64,000 bases of DNA from assembly GCA_965226825.1 (NCBI GenBank), contig CBDDED010000003.1, positions 3,038,001 through 3,102,000 on the forward strand. The letters are read 5' to 3'. The notes under the pieces are model-generated. The model was not told the DNA's origin. It worked only from the letters and a program-made list of their open reading frames with translations, and made no database searches. The stretch comes from Io17-Chloro-G2 sp965226825 (lineage in GTDB: Bacteria > Chloroflexota > Dehalococcoidia > Lucifugimonadales > UBA3495). Below, piece by piece: positions 34,012 to 42,761 of the stretch; within the stretch, counting starts at the first letter, position 1; every line of letters starts with the position of its first letter. A program made the translations under genes and the position numbers.

Positions 34012-35673
34012 ATGCCCAGCAGCAACCAGGAAGAGTGGGAGGCTCAAACCCTAAATCCCACCGTGAGCCGGTTTCCCCAGCGGAAGGACCGGTTTCTTAC
34101 CGACAGCGGCATTGAGATAGACGCCCTGTATGGCCCGGAGGGTTCACCGGGGCACGATTTTGACTACGACCGGGACCTGGGTTACCCCGGAGAGTACCCC
34201 TATACAAGGGGGGTGCAGCCGAATACCTATCGGGGCCGAATCTGGACGATGCGCCAGTATTCGGGATATGCAACCGCCGCTGAAACCAACCGCAGGTTCC
34301 GGTACCTGCTGGACCAGGGCCAAACGGGTCTTTCGGTGGCGTTCGACCTGCCCACGCAGATCGGTTACGACTCGGACCATGAACTAGCCAGGGGAGAAGT
34401 CGGCAAGGTGGGGGTGCCCATCTGCAGCCTGGAGGACATGGAAGCCCTGTTTGAGGGCATACCCCTGGATCAGGTAAGCACCTCCATGACCATCAACGCC
34501 ACTGCGTCCATCCTGCTGTGTCTTTACATTGTGGTCGCCAACCGGAATGGAATACCAACCGGCAAGCTGACCGGAACTATCCAGAACGACATCCTCAAGG
34601 AATACATCGCCCGTGGGACCTACGCCTATCCCCCCAAGCCGTCCATGCGCCTGGTGGTGGACGTGTTCAAGTATTGCGCGGAAAACGTGCCGCGTTGGAA
34701 CACAATCAGCGTGAGCGGCTATCACATGAGGGAAGCCGGAGCCACCGCAGTGCAGGAACTGGCTTTCACCTTTGCCGACGCCATCGCCTACGTTCAAGCG
34801 GCGGTGGACGCGGGCCTGCCGGTTGACGAATTCGCGCCCAGACTTTCCTTCTTTTTCGTGGCCCAGAACAACCTGTTCGAAGAGGTGGCGAAGTTTCGGG
34901 CCGCGCGGCGCATGTGGGCCAAGATCATGAAGGAACGCTTCGACGCACGGGACCCTCGGTCGTTGACGCTGCGGTTCCACACTCAGACCGCCGGAGTGGC
35001 CCTCACCGCCCAGCAGCCCGACAACAACCTGATCCGGTGCACCATCCAGGCGTTGGCGGGGGTGCTCGGCGGATCGCAGTCGCTGCACGTCAATTCGCGG
35101 GATGAAGCGCTGGCGTTGCCCACTGAGGAATCGGTGCAGCTCTCGCTGCGCACCCAGCAGATCATTGCGCATGAAAGCGGGGCAGCCGACGTGGTGGACC
35201 CCCTGGGGGGGTCTTATTACGTGGAATCCCTGACCAACCGGCTGGAGGCCGAGGCGTTCGAATACCTGCAACGGATTGACGACATGGGCGGCGCGGTCGA
35301 GGCAATCGAGCAAGGCTACCAGGTGATGGAAATCGGTGAGGCTGCTTACCAGCACCGCCGGGAAGTGGAGTCGGGGTCTCGCACCATCGTGGGCGTCAAT
35401 CAATACGTGACCGAGGAAGGTCCGGTGGAAGGACTGCTTAGAGTGGATGAGCAGGCCGCCCAAAGCCAGGTTCAACGGTTGCAGAGCCTGAGGAAGACCC
35501 GAGACGGAGACTTGGTCAAAGCAACCCTGTCCCGGTTGGCCGATGTTGCCCGCAGCGATGCCAATACGGTGCCGGCAATCCTGGAATGTGTCGAAAGCTA
35601 CTGCACGCTGGGAGAAATCTGTCAGGTTTTCCGGGATGTGTTCGGCCAGCAGGAGGAGCTAGCCGCGTTCTGA
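34012..35673 (+). CDS. Methylmalonyl-CoA mutase, large (catalytic) subunit
   Basis: Isomerises methylmalonyl-CoA and succinyl-CoA with adenosylcobalamin. 553 residues covering only the catalytic TIM-barrel; the B12-binding domain is a separate protein at 37450. Seen: YPYTRGVQPNTYRGRIWTMRQYSGYA near 62-87, LSVAFDLPTQIGYDSDH near 106-122, TINATASILL, GTIQNDILKEYIARGTYAYPP near 189-209, SVSGYHMREAGATAVQELAFT near 236-256 and RFHTQTAGVALTAQQPDNN near 320-338. I set the ATG at 34012, with GGAG ahead; a TTG/ATG further up adds unlike residues. With acyl-CoA dehydrogenase, epimerase and the B12 subunit it forms a propionyl-type catabolic cluster. Confidence 0.95.
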   Translation: MPSSNQEEWEAQTLNPTVSRFPQRKDRFLTDSGIEIDALYGPEGSPGHDFDYDRDLGYPGEYPYTRGVQPNTYRGRIWTMRQYSGYATAAETNRRFRYLLDQGQTGLSVAFDLPTQIGYDSDHELARGEVGKVGVPICSLEDMEALFEGIPLDQVSTSMTINATASILLCLYIVVANRNGIPTGKLTGTIQNDILKEYIARGTYAYPPKPSMRLVVDVFKYCAENVPRWNTISVSGYHMREAGATAVQELAFTFADAIAYVQAAVDAGLPVDEFAPRLSFFFVAQNNLFEEVAKFRAARRMWAKIMKERFDARDPRSLTLRFHTQTAGVALTAQQPDNNLIRCTIQALAGVLGGSQSLHVNSRDEALALPTEESVQLSLRTQQIIAHESGAADVVDPLGGSYYVESLTNRLEAEAFEYLQRIDDMGGAVEAIEQGYQVMEIGEAAYQHRREVESGSRTIVGVNQYVTEEGPVEGLLRVDEQAAQSQVQRLQSLRKTRDGDLVKATLSRLADVARSDANTVPAILECVESYCTLGEICQVFRDVFGQQEELAAF

Positions 35674-35765
35674 TACTATTGTTTTACCCCTATATCATCC
35701 GATGAACCGATACTGGAAATAGAAACGCCGCCGAACGAACCGGCGCGCTGAGAGAGGACCGAAAC

Positions 35766-36923
35766 ATGCCAGGGATAAAGCTAACCGAAGAAGAGCGAAT
35801 GCTGCAAAGCACGGTCCGCGAGTTGGTCGACCGTGAAATTGCTCCCCGAGCCAAAGAAGTTGACCAGGCCGAGGAGTTTTCCTGGGAGAACTGGAAAGGG
35901 ATGGCCGCGCTGGGGCTTACCGGTATCGGCATACCGGAGAAATATGGCGGCGCCGGGTCGGGCGGTTATCGCCACGTGGCCCTGGTGGCTGAGGAAATTG
36001 CCCGCGGCGACGCGGCCGCCAGCGTAAGCCTGCTCGCCCATCTTTCCTTGGGGACCACCACCATTTACCGGTTCGCCAATGAGGAGCAACGGCAACGGTT
36101 GGTGCCCTCGCTGGCTTCAGGCAAGGGGATTGCAGCCTGGGCCCTGACCGAGCCGGGCGGCGGGTCCGATGCGGCCGCTTTGCGCACCACGGCGACCAAC
36201 CGCGACGGCACCTATTTCCTCAACGGAAGCAAGATGTTTATTACCAACGCCGACGTTGCGGAATCCATTGTGGTGTTCGCCACTCAAGACCCCAGCCAGG
36301 GCTACCGGGGCATCAGCGCCTTTGTGGTTGACCGCAACGCCCCTGGCCTGCAGGTGAACCCGTTGCACGGGAAGATGGGTATGCGGGGGTCCAGCACCGA
36401 TGAAGTGGTGTTCCAGGATACGCCGGTGCCGGCCCAAAACCTTCTCGGGGAAGAAGGCCGGGGTTTCAACTATGCTATGGAAATCCTGGACTCCAGCCGG
36501 ATAATTATTGCCGCCCAGTGCCTTGGCATCGGCCAATCGGCCCTGGAGGCGGCGATGCGGTACGCCCAGCAAAGGGAGACATTCGGCAAACCCATCGCCC
36601 AACACCAGGCAATCCAGTTCATGCTGGCGGACATGGCTACCGAGGTGCACGCGGCCCGGTTGGCCACCATGCACGCCGCCACGCTGAAGGATGACGGAGA
36701 GCCCTTCCTGGCGGAGGCGTCCATGGCCAAGCTGCTGGCCTCCGAAATGTGCGTCAACGTGTCGTCCAAAGCCATGCAGGTCCACGGCGGGATCGGCTAC
36801 TTTCAGGAAACCGGCGTGGAGAGAATCTTCCGGGATGCAAGGGTCACCACCATATACGAGGGCACATCTGAAATTCAGCGACTCGTCATCGCCCGGCAAG
36901 TGCTGGCGCAATACCCCCTGTGA
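35766..36923 (+). CDS. Acyl-CoA dehydrogenase
   Basis: Flavin enzyme of beta-oxidation or amino-acid catabolism. 385 residues, usual length. Seen: YGGAGSGGYRHVALVAEEIAR near 58-78, WALTEPGGGSDAAALRTTA near 119-137, GSKMFITNADVAES near 152-165, RETFGKPIAQHQAIQFMLADMA near 270-291 and TIYEGTSEIQRLVIAR near 362-377 with the catalytic Glu. GAGAGGA lies seven bases before the ATG. It lies 92 bp after the mutase and in the same orientation as the epimerase and B12 subunit, which suggests a branched-chain or short-chain substrate leading to propionyl-CoA. Confidence 0.95.
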   Translation: MPGIKLTEEERMLQSTVRELVDREIAPRAKEVDQAEEFSWENWKGMAALGLTGIGIPEKYGGAGSGGYRHVALVAEEIARGDAAASVSLLAHLSLGTTTIYRFANEEQRQRLVPSLASGKGIAAWALTEPGGGSDAAALRTTATNRDGTYFLNGSKMFITNADVAESIVVFATQDPSQGYRGISAFVVDRNAPGLQVNPLHGKMGMRGSSTDEVVFQDTPVPAQNLLGEEGRGFNYAMEILDSSRIIIAAQCLGIGQSALEAAMRYAQQRETFGKPIAQHQAIQFMLADMATEVHAARLATMHAATLKDDGEPFLAEASMAKLLASEMCVNVSSKAMQVHGGIGYFQETGVERIFRDARVTTIYEGTSEIQRLVIARQVLAQYPL

Positions 36924-37036
36924 TGACGCGGCGGAAGACATACCAAGGCCGGGCCATGAATTCCAACAGATTGCCTCGATGGTTCGTAGGCTTGATTATT
37001 CGTAAGCTGGATAGTCCTTAAGGAGGAAACGCAAGG

Positions 37037-37453
37037 GTGACTGAGACCTGCACCGTAAACTACATTGACCATGTGGGCGTAGCCGTGGAGGATATTGACG
37101 CCGCGTTGGAATTCTTCCGGCAGGTGTTCGATACGCCTCCGGCGCCGGTTGAAGAACTGGCCGATCAGGGCGTGAAGGCGACGTTAATCCAGGTGGGGCA
37201 GACCCGCCTGGAACTCTTGCAGCCAATTACGCCCGATAGCGCCGTGGGACGGTTTATCCAGAACCGGGGCCAGGGCTTACATCACCTTGCGTTGAACGTC
37301 TCCGGTATTCAGGAAAAGCTGGACGTGCTGGACCAAAGGGGCTTGCGCCTGGTGGACCGGCAACCCCGGCACGGCCTTTCCGGAAACATCGCCTTCGTGC
37401 ATCCTTCCTCGGTTTTTGGGGTTCTTACCGAGTTGGTGGAGAGTTTCCAATGA
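37037..37453 (+). CDS. mce: Methylmalonyl-CoA epimerase
   Basis: 138 residues of the VOC fold. Seen: IDHVGVAVEDIDAALEFFRQVF near 10-31, a metal His, LIQVGQTRLELLQP near 52-65 with a Glu, GQGLHHLALNVSGI near 79-92 with a His, and FGVLTELVE near 127-135 with the last Glu. Converts S- to R-methylmalonyl-CoA for the mutase. Start is GTG with AGGAGG 10 bases upstream. Its stop overlaps the start of the B12-subunit gene (ATGA). Confidence 0.93.
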   Translation: MTETCTVNYIDHVGVAVEDIDAALEFFRQVFDTPPAPVEELADQGVKATLIQVGQTRLELLQPITPDSAVGRFIQNRGQGLHHLALNVSGIQEKLDVLDQRGLRLVDRQPRHGLSGNIAFVHPSSVFGVLTELVESFQ

Positions 37454-37866
37454 CCCAGCAGAGCAGACCAGCACGGGTATTGGTTGCCAAGCCCGGTTTG
37501 GACGGCCACGATCGCGGGGCCAAGGTGATAGCCCGGGCTCTGCGGGACGCCGGCATGGAGGTGATTTACACCGGGATCCGGCAGACGCCCCAGATGATTG
37601 CCCAGGCTGCGTCACAAGAGGACGTGGACGTGCTGGGGCTAAGCATCCTTTCGGGGGCGCACATGGAGATACTGCCCGAACTGATGCAACTCCTGGAGCA
37701 GCAGGGCATGGCCGACGTGCCCGTGGTGGTGGGTGGCATCATCCCGGAATCAGACCGCCAGCCGCTATTGGACCTCGGTATTGCGGGCGTGTTTGGCCCT
37801 GGAACATCCACCCGGGGAATTGTGGAATTCCTTGAGTCGCTGACCGCCAACAGGACTGGGGCGTAA
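37450..37866 (+). CDS. Methylmalonyl-CoA mutase, B12-binding subunit
   Basis: 138 residues. Seen: the cobalamin motif KPGLDGHDRGAKV near 15-27 (DxHxxG with the Co-ligating His), VDVLGLSILSGAH near 58-70 with the S-x-L, and VVVGGIIP near 94-101 (the GG of the nucleotide tail). A stand-alone Rossmann-like B12 domain that pairs with the large subunit at 34012. Overlaps the epimerase by 4 bp. Same chain as the split mutases of archaea and Chloroflexi. Confidence 0.95.
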   Translation: MTQQSRPARVLVAKPGLDGHDRGAKVIARALRDAGMEVIYTGIRQTPQMIAQAASQEDVDVLGLSILSGAHMEILPELMQLLEQQGMADVPVVVGGIIPESDRQPLLDLGIAGVFGPGTSTRGIVEFLESLTANRTGA

Positions 37867-37889
37867 GTACAGGCCTGGTCGGCCGTGGG

Positions 37890-37917
37890 ATTTACGCCCC
37901 GGATTTACGCCCCGGAT
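37890..37917. repeat. 13-bp direct repeat, two copies
   Basis: GGATTTACGCCCC occurs twice in direct succession about 25 bp after the B12 gene stop. It may be a replication slippage event. Confidence 0.6.
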
Positions 37918-38048
37918 TCAAGCGTTCAGGTCGGTCCAATTGGGGACCGGGATATGGTGTGCCGCGCGGCGAAGCGCTATTTGGGGATAAGCAAACTATC
38001 CCGAAGATCTAGTGCGGTGGCCCGAAGACGTAATGTGGTGGAAGGTTG

Positions 38049-39055
38049 ATGTCCGAACCAACAGCGCAACAGTGGCTGGACTTATATGGGGCATTCAAAG
38101 ATTTCTGTCAGGCAACTCCATGGGAGTGGGTAGACGATACCTACGTCCCGGTTATTGAAGACCCGGCGGGACAGTATAGGGGCTACTGCGTGGTCTTGGG
38201 CGGCGGCGGAATGCAGTATGGTTTGGCCGTCTTTATGGGTGAAGAGGGGTTGGCTGCTATTTTGGCCCTCATGACGGGATCGGTCGACTCGGAGTCGGCG
38301 GACTCATTGTATGAATTGAACACCGTGTCGGCCATGCTTGCCGACCGGGAAGACCTTGAGAACCAGGACCGCGCCACGATTCGGGAGTTAGGCCTGAAGT
38401 ATAGGGGACGGGGCAGTTGGCCCTTGTTTCGAAGAACCGTCCCAGGTTACCTGCCGTGGTTTCTGGAAGCGGATGAGGCCGTCTTCCTGACCATGGCATT
38501 ACGGTACGTGATTGACCTGGTCGAAAAATACCAAGCGGTGAGTGTGCCGGTTACTCGGCAAGCGTCCCCGACTTGGCGCCGACCCGCGTTTTTCGGAACG
38601 GCGAATGGGTGGACCAGTGGGAACCCATTCCCACGGTGCAGCCACCGGCTTCCGTCCCGGACTACCCGGACTTGGGGCGGCTCCAACGGTTGATTCAGGG
38701 GGCCTCCAAGGGGCAATTGGCCTGGGAGTTGGGTATTTTCTATCTTAACCGCCCTACGCAAGATAGGAGAGGAGAACGGCCCTACTTCCCGGAATTGACG
38801 CTCGCCGTAAAGCCGAATAACGGGTTGGTGCTGGCAGTGGAGGTCAATGGCCCCGCTCCATCGGCAGTTGAGCGCCAGGACACGATTGTCCGTGTACTTG
38901 AGAAATTCGGCATGTTGCCGGCCGAGATAATAGTCGATTCAGTCAACGTGGCCAATTTGCTGGAGACGATCACGCCTCATTTGGGCATCAAGCTCTCTGT
39001 GGGTGCAACACCGGCGTTGGACGCAGCGAAAGAAGAGATGTTTTTGTTCACCTAG
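38049..39055 (+). pseudogene. DUF-type protein gene with a frameshift
   Basis: The first half (38049 to about 38540) encodes LDLYGAFKDFCQATPWEWVDDTYVPV, GQYRGYCVVLGGGGMQYGLAVFMG and FRRTVPGYLPWFLEADEAVFL; after a -1 shift near 38535-38550 the frame continues as LAPTRVFRNGEWVDQWEP and ERPYFPELTLAVKPNNGLVLAVEV to 39055. The join reads smoothly, so this is one gene with a frameshift, or a sequencing error. Intact length would be about 335 residues. The pattern resembles an uncharacterised family (DUF6930/DUF7309-like, by memory only); no catalytic motif is visible. No function can be assigned. Confidence 0.7.
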
Positions 39056-39161
39056 CGGAACGCAACACAACGGTGTTCATACAACCCCTATCAAGTGGTG
39101 GGAGTCGCTCCTCGGGGCTTTTTGAAATAAAAACTAGAAACTCGCGAATCGGTTCATCGCC

Positions 39162-39192
39162 TTGACAATGTGCCAAAGACGGCCTTTATAAT
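39162..39192 (+). promoter_or_regulatory. Consensus promoter of the DUF177-rpmF block
   Basis: TTGACA (39162-39167) and TATAAT (39187-39192), both perfect consensus hexamers, spaced 19 bp (18 if the -35 is read one base later). The start would fall near 39199, giving a leader of about 20 nt. A strong housekeeping promoter, fitting for ribosomal and lipid genes. Confidence 0.8.
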
Positions 39193-39219
39193 TGGAGGCG
39201 CTCTCAAACGGCGTGAGCT

Positions 39220-39762
39220 ATGTCGCCTTTGCAATTTAACGTCGCACAGTTGTTGCTTGAACCTATCGGCTCCACTCGCGACTTTTCAGGCGAGTTGGAC
39301 TACATAGAGACGCAACAAGATCTCCTGAATGTCCATGGCGCCCCGGGTTCAGTTCATATGATACGGACTCATAGGGGGATACTGGTTCGAGCCCTGTTCC
39401 ACGTTCAGACGGCTCTCAACTGCGGACGGTGCCTGTCCGATTACACGTGGGATTCTTCGATGGATATTGAGGAAGAGTTTCTTCCCGAGTTCGACCTGGT
39501 CACCGGGCGCAGTGTCGACATCGAACCTGAAGAGGACGCCCTATTCCACATTGACGGCGACCACATCTTGGACCTGACCGAGGCGCTTAGACAGTATGCC
39601 ATTGCGGGCCAGCCGATGAAGCCCCTATGCAACAAGGACTGCTCCGGGCTGTGCCATTCCTGCGGAGTCAACCTGGATCTGGAACGGTGCTCCTGCTCGG
39701 GAGACGCCATCGACCCCCGATGGGGTGCGCTGGCCTCTTTGACGTTCCACGATGATAATTAG
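39220..39762 (+). CDS. DUF177 (YceD-like) protein
   Basis: 180 residues. Seen: an N-terminal domain (FNVAQLLLEPIGSTRDF), a mid CGRCLSDYTWD near 68-78, the conserved C-terminal C-x3-C GLCHSCGVNLDLERC near 147-161, and WGALASL. YceD family proteins lie next to rpmF in most bacteria and act in rRNA/ribosome assembly. The pair DUF177-rpmF with fabD follows the usual order. Confidence 0.93.
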   Translation: MSPLQFNVAQLLLEPIGSTRDFSGELDYIETQQDLLNVHGAPGSVHMIRTHRGILVRALFHVQTALNCGRCLSDYTWDSSMDIEEEFLPEFDLVTGRSVDIEPEEDALFHIDGDHILDLTEALRQYAIAGQPMKPLCNKDCSGLCHSCGVNLDLERCSCSGDAIDPRWGALASLTFHDDN

Positions 39763-39799
39763 CCATCAAAAATTTCTGAGATCATAGAGGATATTCATT

Positions 39800-39985
39800 A
39801 TGGGCGCTTTACCCAAAAAGAAACTAACCAGGGCGCGCAAAGGCCGGCGGCTCAACTCACTGAAAATGCGGCCCATCCATGCTGCCTTCTGCCCCCGGTG
39901 CCGGACGGCAAAGATGCCTCACACGGTATGCCGCCAGTGCGGGTTTTACCGGGGCCGGTCGGTCCTTGGTATGGAAGCCCAATAG
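39800..39985 (+). CDS. rpmF: Ribosomal protein bL32
   Basis: 61 residues, the usual size. Seen: the KKKLTRARKGRR N-terminus, then CPRC and CRQC zinc-binding Cys pairs (CxxC...CxxC form of L32). Follows DUF177 by 37 bp. Confidence 0.96.
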   Translation: MGALPKKKLTRARKGRRLNSLKMRPIHAAFCPRCRTAKMPHTVCRQCGFYRGRSVLGMEAQ

Positions 39986-40083
39986 ATTCGAAAGCGAATC
40001 CAACAGCAACCGGTGTACAAAATATGCCCGGAGTCTTAAAATGCACCGAAAACCAGGAGGGGCATCAATAGCCGGGCCAATGT

Positions 40084-41052
40084 ATGGAGGACCTTACGCA
40101 AAATAGATTGTCGGGAAACCGAGCTTACGTTTTCCCGGGTCAAGGCTCCCAAAGCGTGGGAATGGGGCTCGAACTCTATAACTCCTTTCCTGCCGCCCGG
40201 GAGGTTTTTCAAGAGGCTGACGACAGCCTGGGGTTTAACCTGTCTCGAATCATTTTCCGGGGTCCCGAGGCCGATTTGCGGGACACGGTGAATTCCCAAC
40301 CCGCTATCATGACCGTCAGCATGGCCTGTTACCGGTCATGGGAATCACAGTCAGATGACTCCGGCGGGACTGCGGCTCCGCCGATTTTTGTGGCTGGACA
40401 TAGCCTGGGAGAGTACACGTCCATGGTGGTGGCCGGAGTCACCAGCTTCTCTGAGGGCGTGCGGTTGGTTCGGGAACGGGGACGGTTAATGCAGCAGGCG
40501 TCCGCCAACCGGCCGGGCGGAATGGCTGCGATCATCGGCCTCGATGAACATGCTTTTGAGGATATCTGCGCCGAGACCGGCGTCGAAGTGGCTAACGTCA
40601 ATTCCGCCGACCAGATCGTTATCAGTGGAGACAAGTTGGCGGTGGCCCAGGCCATGGACCTGGCCTCGGCCCGTGGGGCGAAAAAGACTATCGCGCTCCC
40701 GGTCAGCGGGGCGTTCCATTCGTCGTCAATGCGTTGGGCGCAGGAAGGCCTGCAGGAAGCGGTAGACGCGATCGACTTTAAAGACCCGACGGTCCCAATC
40801 GTGGCCAATTGCGATTGCGCACCATTGACCGAGGGCAGTCATGTCCGCCAAGAATTGGTGGACGGCCTATGTCGCTGCGTCCAATGGAACAACTCAGTGC
40901 GCTACATGGTGGAGTCAGGGGTTTCTGAGTTCGTGGAATTTGGTTCCGGCAACGTGCTTTCGGGTTTGATTCGCCGAATTGACCGAAGTGTTAAAGCCAC
41001 CTGCGTGTCTAGCCCTGATTCCATTGCTAAAATGGCTGAAGCTGGCAAGTAA
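40084..41052 (+). CDS. fabD: Malonyl-CoA:ACP transacylase
   Basis: Loads malonate on acyl carrier protein for fatty-acid synthesis. 322 residues. Seen: AYVFPGQGSQSVGMG near 13-27, the serine-active GHSLGEYTS near 103-111, RERGRLMQQA near 130, VSGAFHSSSM near 211 with the catalytic His, and EFGSGNVLSGLI near 291. Start is ATG 40084; a downstream TTG at the MSGNRAYVF-like point is an alternative, since the GGAGG lies inside the predicted N-terminus. It does not have fabH or fabG beside it; nusB and acpP follow. Confidence 0.93.
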   Translation: MEDLTQNRLSGNRAYVFPGQGSQSVGMGLELYNSFPAAREVFQEADDSLGFNLSRIIFRGPEADLRDTVNSQPAIMTVSMACYRSWESQSDDSGGTAAPPIFVAGHSLGEYTSMVVAGVTSFSEGVRLVRERGRLMQQASANRPGGMAAIIGLDEHAFEDICAETGVEVANVNSADQIVISGDKLAVAQAMDLASARGAKKTIALPVSGAFHSSSMRWAQEGLQEAVDAIDFKDPTVPIVANCDCAPLTEGSHVRQELVDGLCRCVQWNNSVRYMVESGVSEFVEFGSGNVLSGLIRRIDRSVKATCVSSPDSIAKMAEAGK

Positions 41053-41094
41053 CATCCGGATGCGTCGTCCGGTTGGGCGGCGATAAATTGGCAT

Positions 41095-41559
41095 ATGCCA
41101 GAGTTAAAGACAGCCGACCTAAGACGGCAGGCCCGGATGGCAGTGCTTCAGTCCCTCTTCGCCTTGGACATCAAGGACGTTGGCGGGCATTCGTGTCTGG
41201 ATTGGCTTGCTCAAGAGAACAGCCTCTCGGAAAAAGCGGCCGACTTTGCCAGTTTGCTTCTTGACGGCGTCTGCGGGCGGCGTCCGGCGCTCGATGAGGT
41301 GACACAGCGTTATGCGCCGGCTTGGCCCGTGTCTCAGCTGGCTTCGGTGGATCGTAATATATTGAGGATTGCCCTGTTCGAACTACTGCACAATCCCGAA
41401 ACTCCCAGAAAAACAGCAATAAATGAAGCGGTGGAATTAGCCAAAACCTTTGGCAGTGACAGTTCCGCCAAATTCGTCAACGGGGTGCTGGGATCAGTCA
41501 TGTCGGGGCTAGAAACCGGAGAATTAACGGCGGACGGCGCCGCTCCGGAAGGGGGATAA
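41095..41559 (+). CDS. nusB: Transcription antitermination factor NusB
   Basis: 154 residues. Seen: RRQARMAVLQSLFALDIKD near 10-28, VDRNILRIALFELLHNPETPRKTAINEAVELAKTFGSDSSAKFVNGVLGSV near 83-134, the full helical core of NusB. Acts in rRNA antitermination. Its end is 4 bp before acpP, so the pair is cotranscribed. Confidence 0.93.
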   Translation: MPELKTADLRRQARMAVLQSLFALDIKDVGGHSCLDWLAQENSLSEKAADFASLLLDGVCGRRPALDEVTQRYAPAWPVSQLASVDRNILRIALFELLHNPETPRKTAINEAVELAKTFGSDSSAKFVNGVLGSVMSGLETGELTADGAAPEGG

Positions 41560-41563
41560 TAGC

Positions 41564-41824
41564 GTGCCCACAGTCTATGATCGCGTAAAAACTATTGTTG
41601 TCGACAAGCTTGGGGTTGAGGAATCCGAAGTGGAAGAAGACTCCTCTTTTGTCGAAAACCTCAAAGCGGATTCCCTTGACCTGGTGGAACTTATCATGGC
41701 CTTCGAGGAAGAGTTTTCCACCTTCGAGGCGCCGGTGGAGATTTCCGACGAGGACGCCGGCAACATTTTCACCGTAAAGGATGCGGTGGTCTTCCTCAAA
41801 AACCAGGGCGTCCAAGATACCTAA
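41564..41824 (+). CDS. acpP: Acyl carrier protein
   Basis: 86 residues. Seen: acidic four-helix pattern with the prosthetic-group serine in ADSLDLVELIMAFEEEF near 41-57, preceded by ESEVEEDSSFVENLK. GTG start. Lies 4 bp after nusB; AcpS at 8282 would modify it. A hairpin lies downstream. Confidence 0.95.
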   Translation: MPTVYDRVKTIVVDKLGVEESEVEEDSSFVENLKADSLDLVELIMAFEEEFSTFEAPVEISDEDAGNIFTVKDAVVFLKNQGVQDT

Positions 41825-41848
41825 AGCTACCGGGATCCACCTGTTGCA

Positions 41849-41873
41849 CCCCTCATTTGAGCTTAGTGAGGGG
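41849..41873 (+). terminator. Hairpin after acpP
   Basis: CCCCTCA / TGAGGGG, 7-bp stem with an 11-nt loop, starts about 25 bp after the acpP stop. No T-run. Confidence 0.4.
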
Positions 41874-41990
41874 CCCGATTTACTGTACGGCAATTTTGCC
41901 AAGCGAAGAACCCCCGGGCGGCGCCGCAGCCCTTCTCGCAGCATTCATTTCCTTGAGTCCGATGTTTTTGTCCCGCGGGCCGCCGCATGC

Positions 41991-42000
41991 GGGGGGGGGG
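41991..42000. repeat. Ten-G homopolymer
   Basis: A pure run of ten G at 41991-42000, about 50 bp ahead of the uracil-DNA glycosylase start. Such tracts slip in replication and in sequencing. Confidence 0.9.
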
Positions 42001-42049
42001 TTCTTGCGGGTCTTGAGGTTCCAACGTGTTGAAGGGAGGAAGGGACTGC

Positions 42050-42736
42050 GTGGAAACCCTCGAAGTGGAAACCCTTGAAGAAGTAGCCTCACAGGTTAGG
42101 CAGTGCACCCTTTGCCAGCTTTCTAAGGGCCGCAACAATGCGGTGCCCGGTGAGGGCTCCGCCGAGTCTGAGGTAATGTTCATAGGTGAAGGCCCAGGGT
42201 TTCATGAGGACCGGTTGGGCCGCCCGTTCGTTGGTCCCGCCGGCCAATTCCTGGATGAGCTTTTGGCTTCCATTGGGCTCAAGCGGGAGCAAGTGTTTAT
42301 AGCCAACATGATCAAATGCCGGCCGCCCCAGAACCGGGACCCTCTTCCCGAGGAAATGAAGGCCTGCGCCAGGTACCTGGACCGCCAAATAGAGCTGATC
42401 AACCCAAAGTTGATAGTTACCCTCGGCAGGTTCTCCCTGGGGCGGTTCTTCCCCGGAGAGAGTATCAGCCGGGCCAGGGGCAAACTCAGGGAGAAAAACG
42501 GTCGTTGGATTTACCCGGTGATGCATCCTGCCGCGGCCCTGCACCGGCAGGAAAACAAGTCAACCATCGTCAACGACTTCAAGGCTATTCCGGGGCTAAT
42601 GGCAAAGTTGGAGCGGCCCCTACCAGCAGACCCGGCGCAAAACGCGGCGGGCAACCCGGCAACGGCCGGTGCCCCTCCGGGGAAGGAAACCCCGGAAACC
42701 CCTGAACCACAGCAACTTTCCCTGTTTGGTTCCTAA
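42050..42736 (+). CDS. Family 4 uracil-DNA glycosylase
   Basis: Removes uracil from DNA. 228 residues. Seen: QCTLCQLSKGRNNAVPGEG near 15-33 with the first two cluster Cys, FIGEGPGFHEDRLGRPFVGPAGQFLDELL near 42-70 (motif A), FIANMIKCRPPQNRD near 82-96 with a third Cys, KACARYL near 103 with a fourth, and VMHPAAALHRQ near 156 (motif B). Four Cys fit the [4Fe-4S] of family 4. GTG 42050 is preferred because GGGAGGAAGG lies nine bases upstream; another GTG at 42026 is possible. Confidence 0.9.
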   Translation: METLEVETLEEVASQVRQCTLCQLSKGRNNAVPGEGSAESEVMFIGEGPGFHEDRLGRPFVGPAGQFLDELLASIGLKREQVFIANMIKCRPPQNRDPLPEEMKACARYLDRQIELINPKLIVTLGRFSLGRFFPGESISRARGKLREKNGRWIYPVMHPAAALHRQENKSTIVNDFKAIPGLMAKLERPLPADPAQNAAGNPATAGAPPGKETPETPEPQQLSLFGS

Positions 42737-42761
42737 TCTTTACAAAGGTGTTTAACACAAT

